Below, piece by piece: positions 7,838-17,427 of a DNA stretch of 64,000 nucleotides (positions within the stretch are counted from its first letter, which is position 1; each line of letters opens with the position of its first letter). A model generated the notes under the pieces. The model ran no database searches, was not told where the DNA came from, and worked only from the letters and a program-made list of their open reading frames with translations. Origin of the DNA: Rhodothalassium salexigens DSM 2132 (GTDB lineage Bacteria > Pseudomonadota > Alphaproteobacteria > Sphingomonadales > Rhodothalassiaceae). Location: the NCBI RefSeq assembly GCF_004341375.1, contig NZ_SLXO01000003.1, positions 124,001 through 188,000 on the forward strand, in the 5' to 3' direction. The position numbers and the translations under genes were made by a program.

Positions 7838-9061
7838 TCAGCGCGGGTTGTCGGGTTTCGGATCGGGGTCGGCGGTCGCCGGCCGGGCGGACCCGGCCTT
7901 ATCGGCCCGGTCATAGGCCTGGACGATACGGCCGACCAGGGCATGGCGCACCACGTCCTGCTGGCTGAAGCGGACGATGGCCACGCCCTGCACAGATTTG
8001 AGGGTGTCGAGCGCATGATGCAAGCCGGATTGTACCCGGGGGCCCAAATCCACCTGGCTCGGATCGCCGCACACCACCATGCGGCTGTTCTCGCCGAAGC
8101 GGGTCAGGAACATCTTCATCTGCACCGGCGTGGTGTTCTGGGCCTCGTCCAGGATCACGAAGGCGTTCTTGAGCGTCCGCCCGCGCATGAAGGCGAGCGG
8201 CGCCACCTCGATCTGGCCCGAGGCAAGCCGGCGTTCCACCTGTTCGGGCGGCATCGAGTCGTAGAGCGCGTCGTAGAGCGGGCGCAGATAGGGGTCGACC
8301 TTCTCCTTCATGTCGCCGGGCAGATAGCCCAGATTCTCGCCCGCCTCGACCGCCGGACGCGACAGGATGATGCGCTCCACCTCGCCGCGCACCAGGAGGG
8401 CGACGCCCATGGCGACCGCCAGATAGGTCTTGCCGGTGCCCGCCGGGCCGACGCCGAACACCAATTCATTGGCCTTCAAGGCGGCGATGTACTCGGCCTG
8501 GGCCGGCGAGCGCGGCATGATCGTGCGGCTTTTGGTTTCGATGCGCACCGCCGCCGGTGCGTCCGGCTCTCCCTGGGCGGCCATGTCGACGGCGGTCGGG
8601 CGCTTGGCCTTGCGCGTCGATCGGGATTTGGCGCGCCCGTCGCCGCGGCCCTGAGCGGGCGGCGCGGTTGGGGGTGTGGCGGTGGGCGGCGGGGTGGCGG
8701 CGGTCCGCTCCGCGTCGGCCCGGGCCATGCGCACCGCACCGTCCACGTCGCCCAGATCGATCACCTGGCCGTCTTCCAGGCGCCGATAAAGATCCCCCAA
8801 TGCGGCCTGCGCGGCGCGGCACCGATCATCGGGGCCGCGCACCAGAACCCGGTTGCCGCGGCTGAGGATGGTGACGCCCAGTGCCTGTTCGATCCGGGCG
8901 AGATTTTGATCGTGCATGCCGAAGAGAGAGGAAAGAAGACGATTGTCTTCGAAATCGAGCACTATTTGCGCGGACGTATCCGCTGCATCGGTGTGGACAA
9001 AAGCGTTCAAGTCCGCAGCTCTCTCTCCTTCGGGTGAGGCGCCGGCCGGCCGATCCGTCAA
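7838..9061 (-). CDS. phoH: PhoH-like ATPase (YbeZ)
   Basis: Cytoplasmic P-loop ATPase of the PhoH/YbeZ family, a functional partner of YbeY in RNA metabolism. The 407 residues comprise an N-terminal KH-like part (about 30-115), a low-complexity Thr/Pro/Lys-rich linker (about 120-175), and the ATPase core with Walker A GPAGTGKT and Walker B VILDEAQN. The start appears to be TTG at 9061; no in-frame ATG precedes the conserved N-terminal segment. The linker is longer than usual for the family. Confidence 0.94.
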   Translation of the reverse strand: MTDRPAGASPEGERAADLNAFVHTDAADTSAQIVLDFEDNRLLSSLFGMHDQNLARIEQALGVTILSRGNRVLVRGPDDRCRAAQAALGDLYRRLEDGQVIDLGDVDGAVRMARADAERTAATPPPTATPPTAPPAQGRGDGRAKSRSTRKAKRPTAVDMAAQGEPDAPAAVRIETKSRTIMPRSPAQAEYIAALKANELVFGVGPAGTGKTYLAVAMGVALLVRGEVERIILSRPAVEAGENLGYLPGDMKEKVDPYLRPLYDALYDSMPPEQVERRLASGQIEVAPLAFMRGRTLKNAFVILDEAQNTTPVQMKMFLTRFGENSRMVVCGDPSQVDLGPRVQSGLHHALDTLKSVQGVAIVRFSQQDVVRHALVGRIVQAYDRADKAGSARPATADPDPKPDNPR

Positions 9062-9113
9062 CCGCCCGCATTGCCCGAGGGGCCTGTCTCAACCGCCGCC
9101 CTGCAGGCGCGGC

Positions 9114-10502
9114 TCAAGCCGCGGTCCACTGGGGTGCGGCGATCCGGCCGCTGAGGCTGTTGGGGCCGCCCGCCTCGATGGTCACGGGGAATACCGTACC
9201 AATGAGTGCATGATATGACGACATGGTCTGATCGTCCAGGGTCACATGGACCGCTTGATTATAGGGGCTGCGGCCGAGGATCTGGCCCGGCCGGCGGCCC
9301 GGCCGCTCGATCAGCACGTCGAAGCGGCGACCCACCGTGGCGTCGTTGAAGGCTTGTTGCTGGCTGTCCAGCAGCGCTTGCAGGGCGGCGAGCCGGCGGC
9401 TCTTTTCGGCCTCGTCCACCTGGTCGGCCAGCACCGAGGCGGGCGTACCCGGGCGCGGCGAATATTTGAACGAATAGGCCTGGGCGTAGGTGACGTCGCG
9501 GACCAGCGCCAGCGTGGCCTCGAAATCGGCCTCGGTCTCGCCGGGGAAGCCGACGATGAAGTCGCCCGATAGCGCGATGTCGGGGCGCGCGGCGCGCAGG
9601 TCGTCGACGATGCGGCGATAGTCGTCGGCGCCGTGGCTGCGGTTCATGGCCTTGAGGATGCGGTCGGACCCGGCCTGCACGGGAAGGTGCAGATAGGGCA
9701 TCAACTGCGGCACGTCGCGGTGCGCGGCGATCAGCGAGGCGGTCATATCGCGCGGGTGCGAGGTGGTGTAGCGGATGCGCTCGATGCCGTCGATCTCGGC
9801 GACCCGGTGGATCAGCTCGCCCAGGTCGGCGCTGCCGCCGTCGGCGCGGGCGCCGTGATAGGCGTTGACGTTCTGGCCCAACAGCGTGATCTCGCGCGCG
9901 CCGAGGCCGGCCAGCCGCCCGGCCTCGGCCAGCACCGCAGCGACCGGGCGCGACATCTCAGCACCGCGGGTATAGGGCACCACGCAGAAGGTGCAGAATT
10001 TGTCGCAGCCCTCCTGCACGGTCAGGAACGCGCTCGGGCCCGGTGCCGTGGCCTCGCCCGGCAGATGGTCGAACTTGTCGTCGGCGGGAAAATCGGTGTC
10101 GAGCACGCGGCCCGGCTTGCCCTCGGCGTGGGCGGCTTCGACCCGGGCCAGCAAGGCGGGCAGGCGGTGATAGGTCTGCGGGCCCAGCACCAGGTCGATC
10201 GCCGGCGCCCGGCGCATCATCTCCGGGCCCTCGGCCTGGCCCACGCAGCCGGCGATGGCGATGATCATGGTGCGGCCCTCGGCGTGCCGGGCGTCTTTGA
10301 GCGCCTTCAGCCGGCCGACCTCGGAATAGACCTTCTCGGCCGCCTTTTCGCGGATATGGCAGGTGTTCAGCACCACGAGGTCGGCGCCGTCGGGGCCGTC
10401 GACGGCCGTGTAGCCATCGGCCGCCAGCACGTCGCCGATGCGTTGGCTGTCATAGACGTTCATCTGGCAGCCATAGGTCTTGATGAAAACCGATTTGCTC
10501 AC
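9114..10502 (-). CDS. miaB: tRNA-2-methylthio-N6-dimethylallyladenosine synthase
   Basis: Radical-SAM methylthiotransferase that converts i6A37 to ms2i6A37 in tRNAs reading UNN codons. The 462 residues contain the UPF0004 domain with its N-terminal Cys ([14 protein letters not shown]), the radical-SAM cluster motif CDKFCTFC, and a C-terminal TRAM domain. I choose the GTG at 10502 because AAGGA stands nine bases upstream and the family begins right before KTYGCQMN; an ATG at 10607 would add a 35-residue Arg-rich extension. First gene of the miaB-to-lnt run. Confidence 0.96.
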   Translation of the reverse strand: MSKSVFIKTYGCQMNVYDSQRIGDVLAADGYTAVDGPDGADLVVLNTCHIREKAAEKVYSEVGRLKALKDARHAEGRTMIIAIAGCVGQAEGPEMMRRAPAIDLVLGPQTYHRLPALLARVEAAHAEGKPGRVLDTDFPADDKFDHLPGEATAPGPSAFLTVQEGCDKFCTFCVVPYTRGAEMSRPVAAVLAEAGRLAGLGAREITLLGQNVNAYHGARADGGSADLGELIHRVAEIDGIERIRYTTSHPRDMTASLIAAHRDVPQLMPYLHLPVQAGSDRILKAMNRSHGADDYRRIVDDLRAARPDIALSGDFIVGFPGETEADFEATLALVRDVTYAQAYSFKYSPRPGTPASVLADQVDEAEKSRRLAALQALLDSQQQAFNDATVGRRFDVLIERPGRRPGQILGRSPYNQAVHVTLDDQTMSSYHALIGTVFPVTIEAGGPNSLSGRIAAPQWTAA

Positions 10503-10646
10503 GCTGTCGATCCTTCGTGTGGCGGTCTGTGGTGGTGCGGCTTTGCCGTATGGCTTTGCCCTTACCGGCCTTGCGCGCCCGTCCCTCGGGCTCCTGCGGG
10601 CCGGCACGTCGAGGGCGGGCCGGCAGACCGGCGTCTACCGGGCCGG

Positions 10647-11540
10647 TCAGGCCGGGGTGTCTCCGGCGGACCGGGCTTGGCCCCGGCGGTCGTCGACCCG
10701 GCGGGCGTTGGCCGCGTCCAAGCCTCGGGCGACCGCCGCCTCGGCGCGGCGCGCCAAGGTCTTGCGGTCCATGTCGGCGGTGACCGGGATCGGCTCGTGG
10801 AATTGGATCACCGCCGTCACGCGGCCGATGTTTAACACATCGAGGAAATGCGGCAACAGGTCCATGTCGCCGATCCAGGCGAGCCGTGGCCGGTGGGCGC
10901 GCACCAGCGGCATGTTGTTGATGCGCGTGTAGGCCAGGGTCACCGGCTGGACATAGAGGCGCGCATCGCTGGCCCGCGCCGCCGCCTCGGCGACGCCGAA
11001 CAGCGCGCTCTTGAACGGCTTGGTGCGCAAGCCGTCGGTCGAGGTGCCCTCGGCGAACAGGATGACGTTTTCACGGCGGTTGAACCGGGCGAGCAGGTCG
11101 GCCACCTGCGACCGGCTTTCGCTGCGCCGCTCGCGGTTGACGAACACGGTCCGCTGGAGGCGCGCCATGGCGCCGAAAACGCCCCAGTCATTGACCTCGC
11201 TTTTGGCGATGAACGATCCGTGGATGCGACTGCCCAGAACGGGAATATCCAGCCAGGACAAATGGTTGGCGGCAAACAGGCAGGGGCCGCGCCGGATCGG
11301 TCGGCCGTGGACGACCACACGCACGCCGATCATGGCGCAGGCAAGCTTGTGCCACAGCGGCGGCAGCCAATGGGATCCGCGCGGGTAGAGCCGGTTGACC
11401 ACGCTTTGATAAACCAGCACCGGCAGAGTGCCGAGCCCGAGCACGGCAATCACCAATGTCAGCTTGACCACCGGTCGCCGCGCCGGCGCCGCGGGGCTGT
11501 CGGGGTCGGGTGACGGGCGGGCGAAAGAGGAAGCCACCAT
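10647..11540 (-). CDS. plsC: 1-acyl-sn-glycerol-3-phosphate acyltransferase
   Basis: Membrane enzyme that acylates lysophosphatidic acid to phosphatidic acid in phospholipid synthesis. Of 297 residues, a hydrophobic helix lies near residues 25-45; the HX4D catalytic motif is NHLSWLD and the substrate-binding motif is FAEGTSTDG. The C-terminal 40 residues are Arg/Asp/Ala-rich and probably disordered. It lies between miaB and fur on the same strand, with about 145 bases to miaB, so it may form its own transcript. Confidence 0.92.
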   Translation of the reverse strand: MVASSFARPSPDPDSPAAPARRPVVKLTLVIAVLGLGTLPVLVYQSVVNRLYPRGSHWLPPLWHKLACAMIGVRVVVHGRPIRRGPCLFAANHLSWLDIPVLGSRIHGSFIAKSEVNDWGVFGAMARLQRTVFVNRERRSESRSQVADLLARFNRRENVILFAEGTSTDGLRTKPFKSALFGVAEAAARASDARLYVQPVTLAYTRINNMPLVRAHRPRLAWIGDMDLLPHFLDVLNIGRVTAVIQFHEPIPVTADMDRKTLARRAEAAVARGLDAANARRVDDRRGQARSAGDTPA

Positions 11541-11587
11541 GTCCGAGGCGGGCGACGGCGACGGGCGACGAGCGGGCGGTGCCGCGC

Positions 11588-12022
11588 TCAGTCGTCGCCT
11601 TTCTGGTCCAGCGCCGCGTCCTTGAGCGGCGTGCCATAGAGTTCCATGCGATGATCGACCAACTCATAGCCCAGCTTGCGGGCGATCTCGCGTTGCAGGC
11701 GTTCGATCTCCTCGTTCTGGAACTCGATCACATTGCCGCTGTTCAGGTCGATCAGATGGTCGTGGTGCTCGTCGCTGGCCGGTTCGTAGCGCGACCGGCC
11801 GTCGCGGAAATCGTGGCGTTCCAGGATCCCCGATTCTTCGAAGAGGCGCACCGTGCGGTAGACGGTGGCAATGGAAATCTTGGGGTCGGCCTTCGTGGCC
11901 CGGCGATAGACTTCTTCCACATCGGGGTGATCGGTTGCTTCGGACAGCACCTTGGCGATGACCCGGCGCTGATCCGTCATCCGCATGCCCTTTTCGACAC
12001 ACAGGCTTTCGATATCGGTCAT
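11588..12022 (-). CDS. fur: Fur-family metalloregulator (Fur/Mur type)
   Basis: Ferric-uptake-type repressor that senses Fe2+ or, in several alphaproteobacteria, Mn2+ (Mur). The 144 residues hold the winged HTH (RMTDQRRVIAKVLSEATDHP ... ISIATVYRTVRLF) and the metal-binding hinge HHDHLIDLNSG. The cysteine pairs of enteric Fur are absent, as in other alphaproteobacterial members, and the Irr-type His cluster is missing, so Fur/Mur is favoured over Irr. Which metal it senses cannot be read from sequence. Confidence 0.93.
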   Translation of the reverse strand: MTDIESLCVEKGMRMTDQRRVIAKVLSEATDHPDVEEVYRRATKADPKISIATVYRTVRLFEESGILERHDFRDGRSRYEPASDEHHDHLIDLNSGNVIEFQNEEIERLQREIARKLGYELVDHRMELYGTPLKDAALDQKGDD

Positions 12023-12152
12023 GGCGATCCCCGCGAACGTCCGCAGTGGGTGGGGCGCTGCTATGCGGCGCGGTTAACCGGCCCGTGCCCCGGCGTCGCG
12101 ATTGCCGCGCGGGCAGGCGGCAGTGGCGCTGACACGGCCCTCCGCCCGGACC

Positions 12153-12569
12153 TTAGCCCTTCTTCCGCGATGTGCCAAGGCCGATCTTCTTGGCCAATTC
12201 CCGGCGTTGCTTGGCATAATTGGGGGCCACCATGGGATAGTCCGGGGCCAGATTCCAGCGCGCGCGATACTCCTCGGGCGTCATGTCGTAATGGGTCTTG
12301 AGATGCCGCTTTAACATCTTCAGCTTTTTGCCGTCTTCCAGGCAGATGATGTAGTCGGGCGTGACCGATTTCTTGATGGGAACCGCCGGCTCGGGCGTTT
12401 TTTCCTCGGCCGTCCCGCCATGGTTCATGGACGACAAAGTGATGAACACTTGCTCGATCAAGGTGGGCAGTTCACTGACTGGAACCGAATTGTTCGATAC
12501 GTGCGACGCCACGATGTCGGTGGTCAACGCCAGCAATTCGTCGCGATTATCCTGCTCCATGTCCTCCAT
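12153..12569 (-). CDS. MucR/Ros-family zinc-finger regulator
   Basis: Prokaryotic zinc-finger transcription factor of the alphaproteobacterial MucR/Ros group, which control exopolysaccharide, motility and cell-cycle genes by binding AT-rich DNA. The 138 residues show the N-terminal oligomerisation part (LLALTTDIVASHVSNNSVP) and the finger CLEDGKKLKMLKRHLKTHY, giving C-x2-D-x9-H-x3-H, so the second ligand is Asp rather than Cys. The conserved tail MTPEEYRARWNL...YPMVAPNYA follows. The ATG at 12569 has AAGGA upstream; alternatives are an earlier ATG at 12593 or one nine bases downstream. Confidence 0.95.
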   Translation of the reverse strand: MEDMEQDNRDELLALTTDIVASHVSNNSVPVSELPTLIEQVFITLSSMNHGGTAEEKTPEPAVPIKKSVTPDYIICLEDGKKLKMLKRHLKTHYDMTPEEYRARWNLAPDYPMVAPNYAKQRRELAKKIGLGTSRKKG

Positions 12570-12919
12570 CGAACCGTCCTTAAATCTTTTCAATAAGCGC
12601 TTGCCGAAGCCTTCCGTCGGCGTCGAAGGTTTGTGTCGATCAGCGTTTCTTCAAGACAGCGCGTCCAGCCTTTGTCATCTTACATTCGCACTTGAGAGCG
12701 GACGGTAATAGGTTCTGCTCCCGAAATCAAATAAAACCACGTCTATCTTTGGCTGCGGAAAAGACTGTGATGAACCGCCCAACCGTGACGGGTAACTGTG
12801 GCAAGAGAGAGGGGGTCCAGATTCTTTGATCCCCAAGCTTTTGATAAAGAGAGTCGGACACCCTTTTCGCTTGGGTTAACGCGCTCTCGGATGCTCGGGG
12901 GCGCAGTTTTGGCGGATAT
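12570..12919 (-). promoter_or_regulatory. AT-richer upstream region of the mucR-like gene
   Basis: About 350 bases without a gene between rimI and the mucR-like start. It is visibly richer in A/T than its surroundings (tracts such as AATCAAATAAAACC and TTTTGATAAAGAG). MucR proteins often repress their own promoters at AT-rich sites, so autoregulation here is plausible but inferred. A weak hairpin (GGGGTCC...GATCCCC near 12812-12834) could end rimI transcription. I see no conserved ORF or RNA family in it. Confidence 0.4.
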
Positions 12920-13450
12920 TCAGGCGGTGCCGTTGAAAAGGTCGCGGCTTGTGTTAACCATCATGGTCAGGCCGTCGGTGCGCGTCCCGTCATGGGACAG
13001 GTAGTAGGCGCGGCGGCGACCGATCACCCGAAATCCGGCCGCCTCATAGAGGGCGCGCGCGGCCACATTGGTCTCGCGCACCTCCAGGAACACATGGCTC
13101 ACGCCCTGACGCTTCAGTCGTTTGACCATCTGGCGGAGCAGATGCCGGGCACATCCCGACCGCCGATTGTCGGGCGCGACGCCGAGTGACAGGATCTCGG
13201 CCTGGTCAGCGGCGCGCCGGGCCAGGGCGTAGCCCATGGTGACGCCGGCCGGCGTTTCGGCCACCAACGCCGTCATGGTCGGCTGGTCGAGCGCGGCGAC
13301 CAGGTCGCTGCGGCGCCAGAATTCGCCGCTGCGGGGGTCGAAACACTGAGCATGGACGGCATGCAGGCTTTCGGCGTCGGTGGCCCGCACCGGCCGGACG
13401 GTGGGTGGCTGACGGTCCGCCGCGGCTGGCTCGGGGCGGCCATCGGTCAT
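12920..13450 (-). CDS. rimI: Ribosomal-protein-alanine N-acetyltransferase RimI
   Basis: GNAT-fold acetyltransferase that modifies the N-terminal Ala of ribosomal protein S18. The 176 residues include the acetyl-CoA loop (LGVAPDNRRSGCARHLLRQM, of the Q/RxxGxG/A type) and the C-terminal NVAARALYEAAGFRVIGRRR typical of RimI. It lies just after tsaB, the usual bacterial pairing. About 20 extra N-terminal residues precede the fold. Confidence 0.9.
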   Translation of the reverse strand: MTDGRPEPAAADRQPPTVRPVRATDAESLHAVHAQCFDPRSGEFWRRSDLVAALDQPTMTALVAETPAGVTMGYALARRAADQAEILSLGVAPDNRRSGCARHLLRQMVKRLKRQGVSHVFLEVRETNVAARALYEAAGFRVIGRRRAYYLSHDGTRTDGLTMMVNTSRDLFNGTA

Positions 13451-13525
13451 CGCGGGCAGTCCTTCATCAACGGATCTCGGCGGCGGTAATGGGCATGGCG
13501 GCTCCGGTTCGGTTCGCAGCCCGGC

Positions 13526-14269
13526 TCAGGCGAGCAGCGCTCGCCCGGGGCGTTTGGCATCGGGCGGTCGCAGGTAGAGCGGTCTTGGCGTGTCGGCATG
13601 GTCGGCGAGCCGGCCGGCAGCGGCCAGGCGCGCCAGCGTAGCCGCGTCGGCGGTCACATCCGGCCCGGCGGTCAGGTGCTCGGGCGCCGTGGCGATCAAC
13701 GCCGCTGCACCGCTGCCCACCGCGTGCGCCGCGACCCGGGTGTCGGTCAGGTGTGTCAAGACGCGGCCGGGCGCCGCTTCTTCGGCCGGGCCGGCGGCGA
13801 CCAAGCCCTGCGGCCCGCGGTCGAAGCGTTGCCAATAGACGCTGTTCCGACGCGCGTCGATGGCGGCCAGAATGGCCCGGCCGTCGTCGGGCATCACGTC
13901 GGCGGCGGCGAGCGCGAGAAGCGCCAGCGTGGACACGGCCAGCGTCTCGGCGCCGGCGGCGAGCGCCAGCCCGCGTGCCGCCGCCAGCCCGACGCGCGCG
14001 CCGGTGAAACTGCCGGGTCCGCGCGTCACCGCCACCCGCCCCAAGGCGTCGAACGGCAGGCCGGCCTCGGCCATCACGGCCGCGACCATCGGCACCAGGG
14101 CTTCGGCATGGCCGCGCGCCATGGCCTCGGCGCGCCAGACCAGCCGACCCTGGGCGTCGATCACCGCGGCGGAGCAGGCCGGTCCGGTGGTCTCCACCGC
14201 CAGGGTCGCCAAGCCGGGCCGGGGGACTGGTCCCCGCGGCCGGGCGTCGGTCGCGCCGCGGCGTGTCAC
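13526..14269 (-). CDS. tsaB: tRNA threonylcarbamoyladenosine protein TsaB
   Basis: Non-catalytic ASKHA-fold partner of TsaD in t6A37 tRNA modification. The 247 residues start with the nucleotide-fold strand [17 protein letters not shown] and contain the hallmark [22 protein letters not shown] (written here as two parts, [14 protein letters not shown] and LAAARGLA). The start is GTG at 14269, which overlaps the stop of the nitroreductase gene as GTGA, so translation is coupled; an open frame further upstream is nonsense antisense to the nitroreductase. rimI follows. Confidence 0.93.
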   Translation of the reverse strand: MTRRGATDARPRGPVPRPGLATLAVETTGPACSAAVIDAQGRLVWRAEAMARGHAEALVPMVAAVMAEAGLPFDALGRVAVTRGPGSFTGARVGLAAARGLALAAGAETLAVSTLALLALAAADVMPDDGRAILAAIDARRNSVYWQRFDRGPQGLVAAGPAEEAAPGRVLTHLTDTRVAAHAVGSGAAALIATAPEHLTAGPDVTADAATLARLAAAGRLADHADTPRPLYLRPPDAKRPGRALLA

Positions 14270-14883
14270 AGGACGCTGCACGCCTGGTCGAAGTCCAGGC
14301 GCGGGTGACGGGGGAAGATCGACTCCGGGTCGCCATATCCGATGCTGCAGAGGAAGTTGGAGCGCCATTCGCTGTCGGCGAAAAAGTCGGCGTCGACGGC
14401 GGCGTTGTCGAAGCCCGACATGGGTCCGCAGTCGAGCCCGAGCGCCCGCGCGGCGACGATCAGATAGGCGCCTTGCAAGGTGGCGTTGCGGAACATGGTC
14501 GTCTCGGCCAGGTCGGGATTGGGGGCGAACCACTCGCGCGCGTCGGGGTTGTGGGGGAACAACTCAGGGATCCAGTCGTAAAAACGCGGGTGTTGGGCGA
14601 CGATCACGGTTACCGGGGCCTTGCGGATCTTCTCGGCGTTGGTCGCCATGGCATGGCCGGCGAGCCGCGCCTTGGCCTCGACGCTGCGGCAGAACAGGAA
14701 CCGGGCGGGCGAGCAGTTGGCGCTGGTCGGCCCCCATTTGAGCAGGTCGTAGAGCCGGTGTAGCGTGTCCTCTTCGATATCTTTGTCCAGCCAATTATTG
14801 TATGTGCGGGCGTCGCGGAAGAGGGTGTCGAGGGCTTGCTCGGAGAGTTGCTCTGGCACGGGTCGGTCCTTTTTCGGCGGCAT
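14266..14883 (-). CDS. Nitroreductase family protein, RutE/HadB-like
   Basis: FMN-dependent oxidoreductase of the malonic-semialdehyde-reductase (RutE) subgroup. The 205-residue product has the family opening [20 protein letters not shown], the flavin-contact segment [14 protein letters not shown], and [20 protein letters not shown] near the end. No other pyrimidine-degradation genes are nearby, so its real substrate is uncertain. The ATG at 14883 was preferred to one at 14922 because the family begins close to it. The divergent deacetylase starts only 19 bases away, so the two promoters must overlap coding DNA. Confidence 0.88.
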   Translation of the reverse strand: MPPKKDRPVPEQLSEQALDTLFRDARTYNNWLDKDIEEDTLHRLYDLLKWGPTSANCSPARFLFCRSVEAKARLAGHAMATNAEKIRKAPVTVIVAQHPRFYDWIPELFPHNPDAREWFAPNPDLAETTMFRNATLQGAYLIVAARALGLDCGPMSGFDNAAVDADFFADSEWRSNFLCSIGYGDPESIFPRHPRLDFDQACSVL

Positions 14884-14902
14884 ACTTGCAGGGAGAGCTA
14901 CG

Positions 14903-16003
14903 ATGTATATCGATTGGCGCACCGTGTTTCAAACGACGCTCCCGGGCATGGTCCCAAGCGTGCTCCCGGGCGTTGTTCTGGGCCTGCTGGTGACGGCGGC
15001 CAGCGCGGCGGTCAGCCCGCCGGCGGCGCACGCGGTGGAAGACGCACGCTCGGCGGTGGTATTGATGTACCACCGCTTCGGCGAACAAGACCTGCCGAGC
15101 ACCAACATCAAGCTCGACCAGTTTCGTGCCCATCTGGCGGTCATCGAGGAGCGCGGCCAGCCGGTGCTGCCCCTGGCCGAGATGATGGCGCGCATCGAGG
15201 CCGGCGAGACCCTGCCCGACCGGTCGTTGGCGATCACCGTGGACGACGCCTATCGCTCGTTCATGACCGAGGCGTGGCCGTTGCTGAAGGCACGCGGCTA
15301 TCCGGTGACCCTGTTCGTGTCCACCGACCCGGTGGACGAAGGCCATGCGCGCTACCTGTCGTGGGACGAGATCCGCCAGTTGCGCGACGAGGGCGTCACC
15401 ATCGGCCACCATGGCGCGGCCCATTTGAACATGGTCGACGCCGGCGTCGAGGCGTCGCGCGCCGACCTGCGCCGGGCGACCGCGCGGTTCGAGGCCGAGT
15501 TGGGCGAGCGCCCGGATCTGTTCGCCTATCCTTATGGCGAATTTTCCCTGGCCATTCGCGACATGATCGAGGCCGAGGGCTTCAAGGCCGCCATGGCCCA
15601 GCATTCGGGCGGCATCCACACCGGCGACGATGTCTACACGATCCCGCGCTTCGCGTTGAACGAGCGCTATGGCGGCGCCGATCGGTTTCGGATGATTTCG
15701 CAGGTGCGCGCGCTGCATGTGACCGACGCGGTGCCGCCGGGCCCGGTGATCGCCGACCGCGACAAGAACCCGCCGGTCTACGGTTTCACGGTGGTGGACG
15801 GCGCGCCCGCCGCCTCGGCCTTCAACTGCTTCAGCAGCCACCAAAGCGGCCGGATCGAGCCCAAGGTATTGGGCGGCAAGCGGGTCGAGATCCGCTACGA
15901 TCGGCCGATGCCCGCCGGGCGCCACCGCACCACCTGCACGGTGATGGGCGAGGGCGGGCGCTGGTACTGGCACGGCAAGTTCTTCTACGTGCCGGCGAAT
16001 TGA
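14903..16003 (+). CDS. Secreted polysaccharide deacetylase family protein
   Basis: NodB-homology (carbohydrate esterase 4) protein of 366 residues with an N-terminal hydrophobic export segment (about 10-45). Motifs: the DD pair in [11 protein letters not shown], the metal-binding [11 protein letters not shown], and FAYPYGEFS. The CE4 domain ends near residue 250; the remaining 100 residues form a separate C-terminal domain ending [20 protein letters not shown] that I do not recognise. The ATG at 14903 has a GGGAG-type site. The substrate, possibly peptidoglycan or exopolysaccharide, is not known. Confidence 0.9.
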   Translation: MYIDWRTVFQTTLPGMVPSVLPGVVLGLLVTAASAAVSPPAAHAVEDARSAVVLMYHRFGEQDLPSTNIKLDQFRAHLAVIEERGQPVLPLAEMMARIEAGETLPDRSLAITVDDAYRSFMTEAWPLLKARGYPVTLFVSTDPVDEGHARYLSWDEIRQLRDEGVTIGHHGAAHLNMVDAGVEASRADLRRATARFEAELGERPDLFAYPYGEFSLAIRDMIEAEGFKAAMAQHSGGIHTGDDVYTIPRFALNERYGGADRFRMISQVRALHVTDAVPPGPVIADRDKNPPVYGFTVVDGAPAASAFNCFSSHQSGRIEPKVLGGKRVEIRYDRPMPAGRHRTTCTVMGEGGRWYWHGKFFYVPAN

Positions 16004-16075
16004 AGCGCAGTCCCCCCGGCACCGGCCGATCATCGCGTCGGTTGGGGGCGGGCGGCCGGGTGGGCGGTCGCCGGC

Positions 16076-16645
16076 TCAGACCGGGCGCACCTCGACCACC
16101 TCGGGCACATAGTAGCGCAGGAGGTTCTCGATGCCGTTCTTCAACGTCATGGTCGAACTGGGGCAGCCCGAGCAGGCGCCTTGCATGTGCAGATAGACGA
16201 TGCCTTCCTTGAAGCCTTGATAAACGATGTCGCCGCCATCTTGTGCCACCACCGGCCGTACCCGGGTGTCGAGCAGTTCCTTGATGGCGTCGGTCACTTG
16301 GGCGTCGGCGGGGTCGTCGTCCATGGCCACATCGGCGGTGCCCGCGGCGATGGTGGCATCGCTGGTGAACAGCGGCGCCTCGGAGCTGTAGTGCTGCATG
16401 ACCGTGCCCAAGACCTGGGGCTTGAGCTCGGTCCAATCGGTGTCGTCGTCCTTGGTCACCGAAATGAAGTCGCCGCCATAGAACACACCGGTCACACCCG
16501 GCAGCGCGAACAGCGCTTCGGCCAGGGGCGATTGCCGGGCCAGGTCGGCATCGGTGAAATTGGCGGTGCCGTCTTCCATCACCACCCGGCCGGGAATGAA
16601 CTTCAGCGTCGCCGGGTTGGGCGTCGGCTCGGTTTGAATGAACAT
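16076..16645 (-). CDS. NifU-like Fe-S cluster scaffold/carrier (Nfu)
   Basis: Carrier that transfers Fe-S clusters to target apoproteins. The 189 residues have the Nfu N-terminal domain (FIQTEPTPNPATLKFIPGRV) and the C-terminal NifU domain with the cluster-binding CSGC motif (MQGACSGCPSSTMTLKNGIE). The ATG at 16645 matches the family start; the upstream frame is not supported. It converges on the deacetylase gene. Confidence 0.95.
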   Translation of the reverse strand: MFIQTEPTPNPATLKFIPGRVVMEDGTANFTDADLARQSPLAEALFALPGVTGVFYGGDFISVTKDDDTDWTELKPQVLGTVMQHYSSEAPLFTSDATIAAGTADVAMDDDPADAQVTDAIKELLDTRVRPVVAQDGGDIVYQGFKEGIVYLHMQGACSGCPSSTMTLKNGIENLLRYYVPEVVEVRPV

Positions 16646-16843
16646 CGACAATTCCTTCCTGTCTCGGCGCCGCGGCGCGCCGCTCCGCTTGATCATGTGG
16701 CCAAGTGCCGCCGGCGCGTCAAGCAAAAGACGACCTGATCGATCCGATTTTCCGGTGACGCCACGCCGGGGGGCTGTCGTCTGGCGGCGTAGCGGGGCGA
16801 CGGTGTCGACGACCGGCCCACAAGAGCCGGCCGGACCGGCCGG

Positions 16844-17362
16844 TCAAACCATGGCGTCGATGTCTTCGGCGGACAGGCCGCCGGGCACGATGACCACCGG
16901 GCATTGCAGCGTGCCGGCCAGCGGCCCCGAGAAGTACTCCACCAGCGGGCCTGGGTCGCCTTCGGTGCCGGCGCCCAGGATCAGCGCGAACAGGTCGTCG
17001 CAGGCGGCGATATAGTCGCGCAGGGCCTCTTTTGGCTGGCCTTCGCGCACGACGATCTCGGGTTCGATGCCGCTATAGGCGCGGATTTCGTCGGCGCGCC
17101 GTTCCATCATGTCATAGGCGTCGGCCATGGCCTCTTCGCGCATGGTGTCGGCGACCGCCACCCAGTGCTGGAAGTTGGCCGGCGGGATCACATGAAACAG
17201 GATCAGCCCGCCACCGGTCATATGCGCCGCCCGGCCGGCCGCGAAGCGTGCCGCGATGCGGCTTTCGGGCGACTCGTCGACGACGGCGAGGAACTTGCGC
17301 CGCCGCGACGGCTGCGGGCTGAGGTCTGCGTTGGGCAGACTGCTGGGGGCCAGATTGCTCAT
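16844..17362 (-). CDS. Universal stress protein (UspA family)
   Basis: Single UspA domain of 172 residues with an N-terminal tail of about 20 residues. The first strand is KFLAVVDESPES; the C-terminal nucleotide-loop region reads LGAGTEGDPGPLVEYFSGPL, a variant of the G-2x-G-9x-G(S/T) ATP-binding motif. Usp-trpS-murJ neighbourhoods are common in related genomes. Role under stress is inferred from family only. Confidence 0.88.
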   Translation of the reverse strand: MSNLAPSSLPNADLSPQPSRRRKFLAVVDESPESRIAARFAAGRAAHMTGGGLILFHVIPPANFQHWVAVADTMREEAMADAYDMMERRADEIRAYSGIEPEIVVREGQPKEALRDYIAACDDLFALILGAGTEGDPGPLVEYFSGPLAGTLQCPVVIVPGGLSAEDIDAMV

Positions 17363-17427
17363 TCGTTAACGATGGCGGCAGCGCGCGGCCCGCGCAAGCA
17401 TCGGCTGTGGCGCACCGCGGTAAGCGC

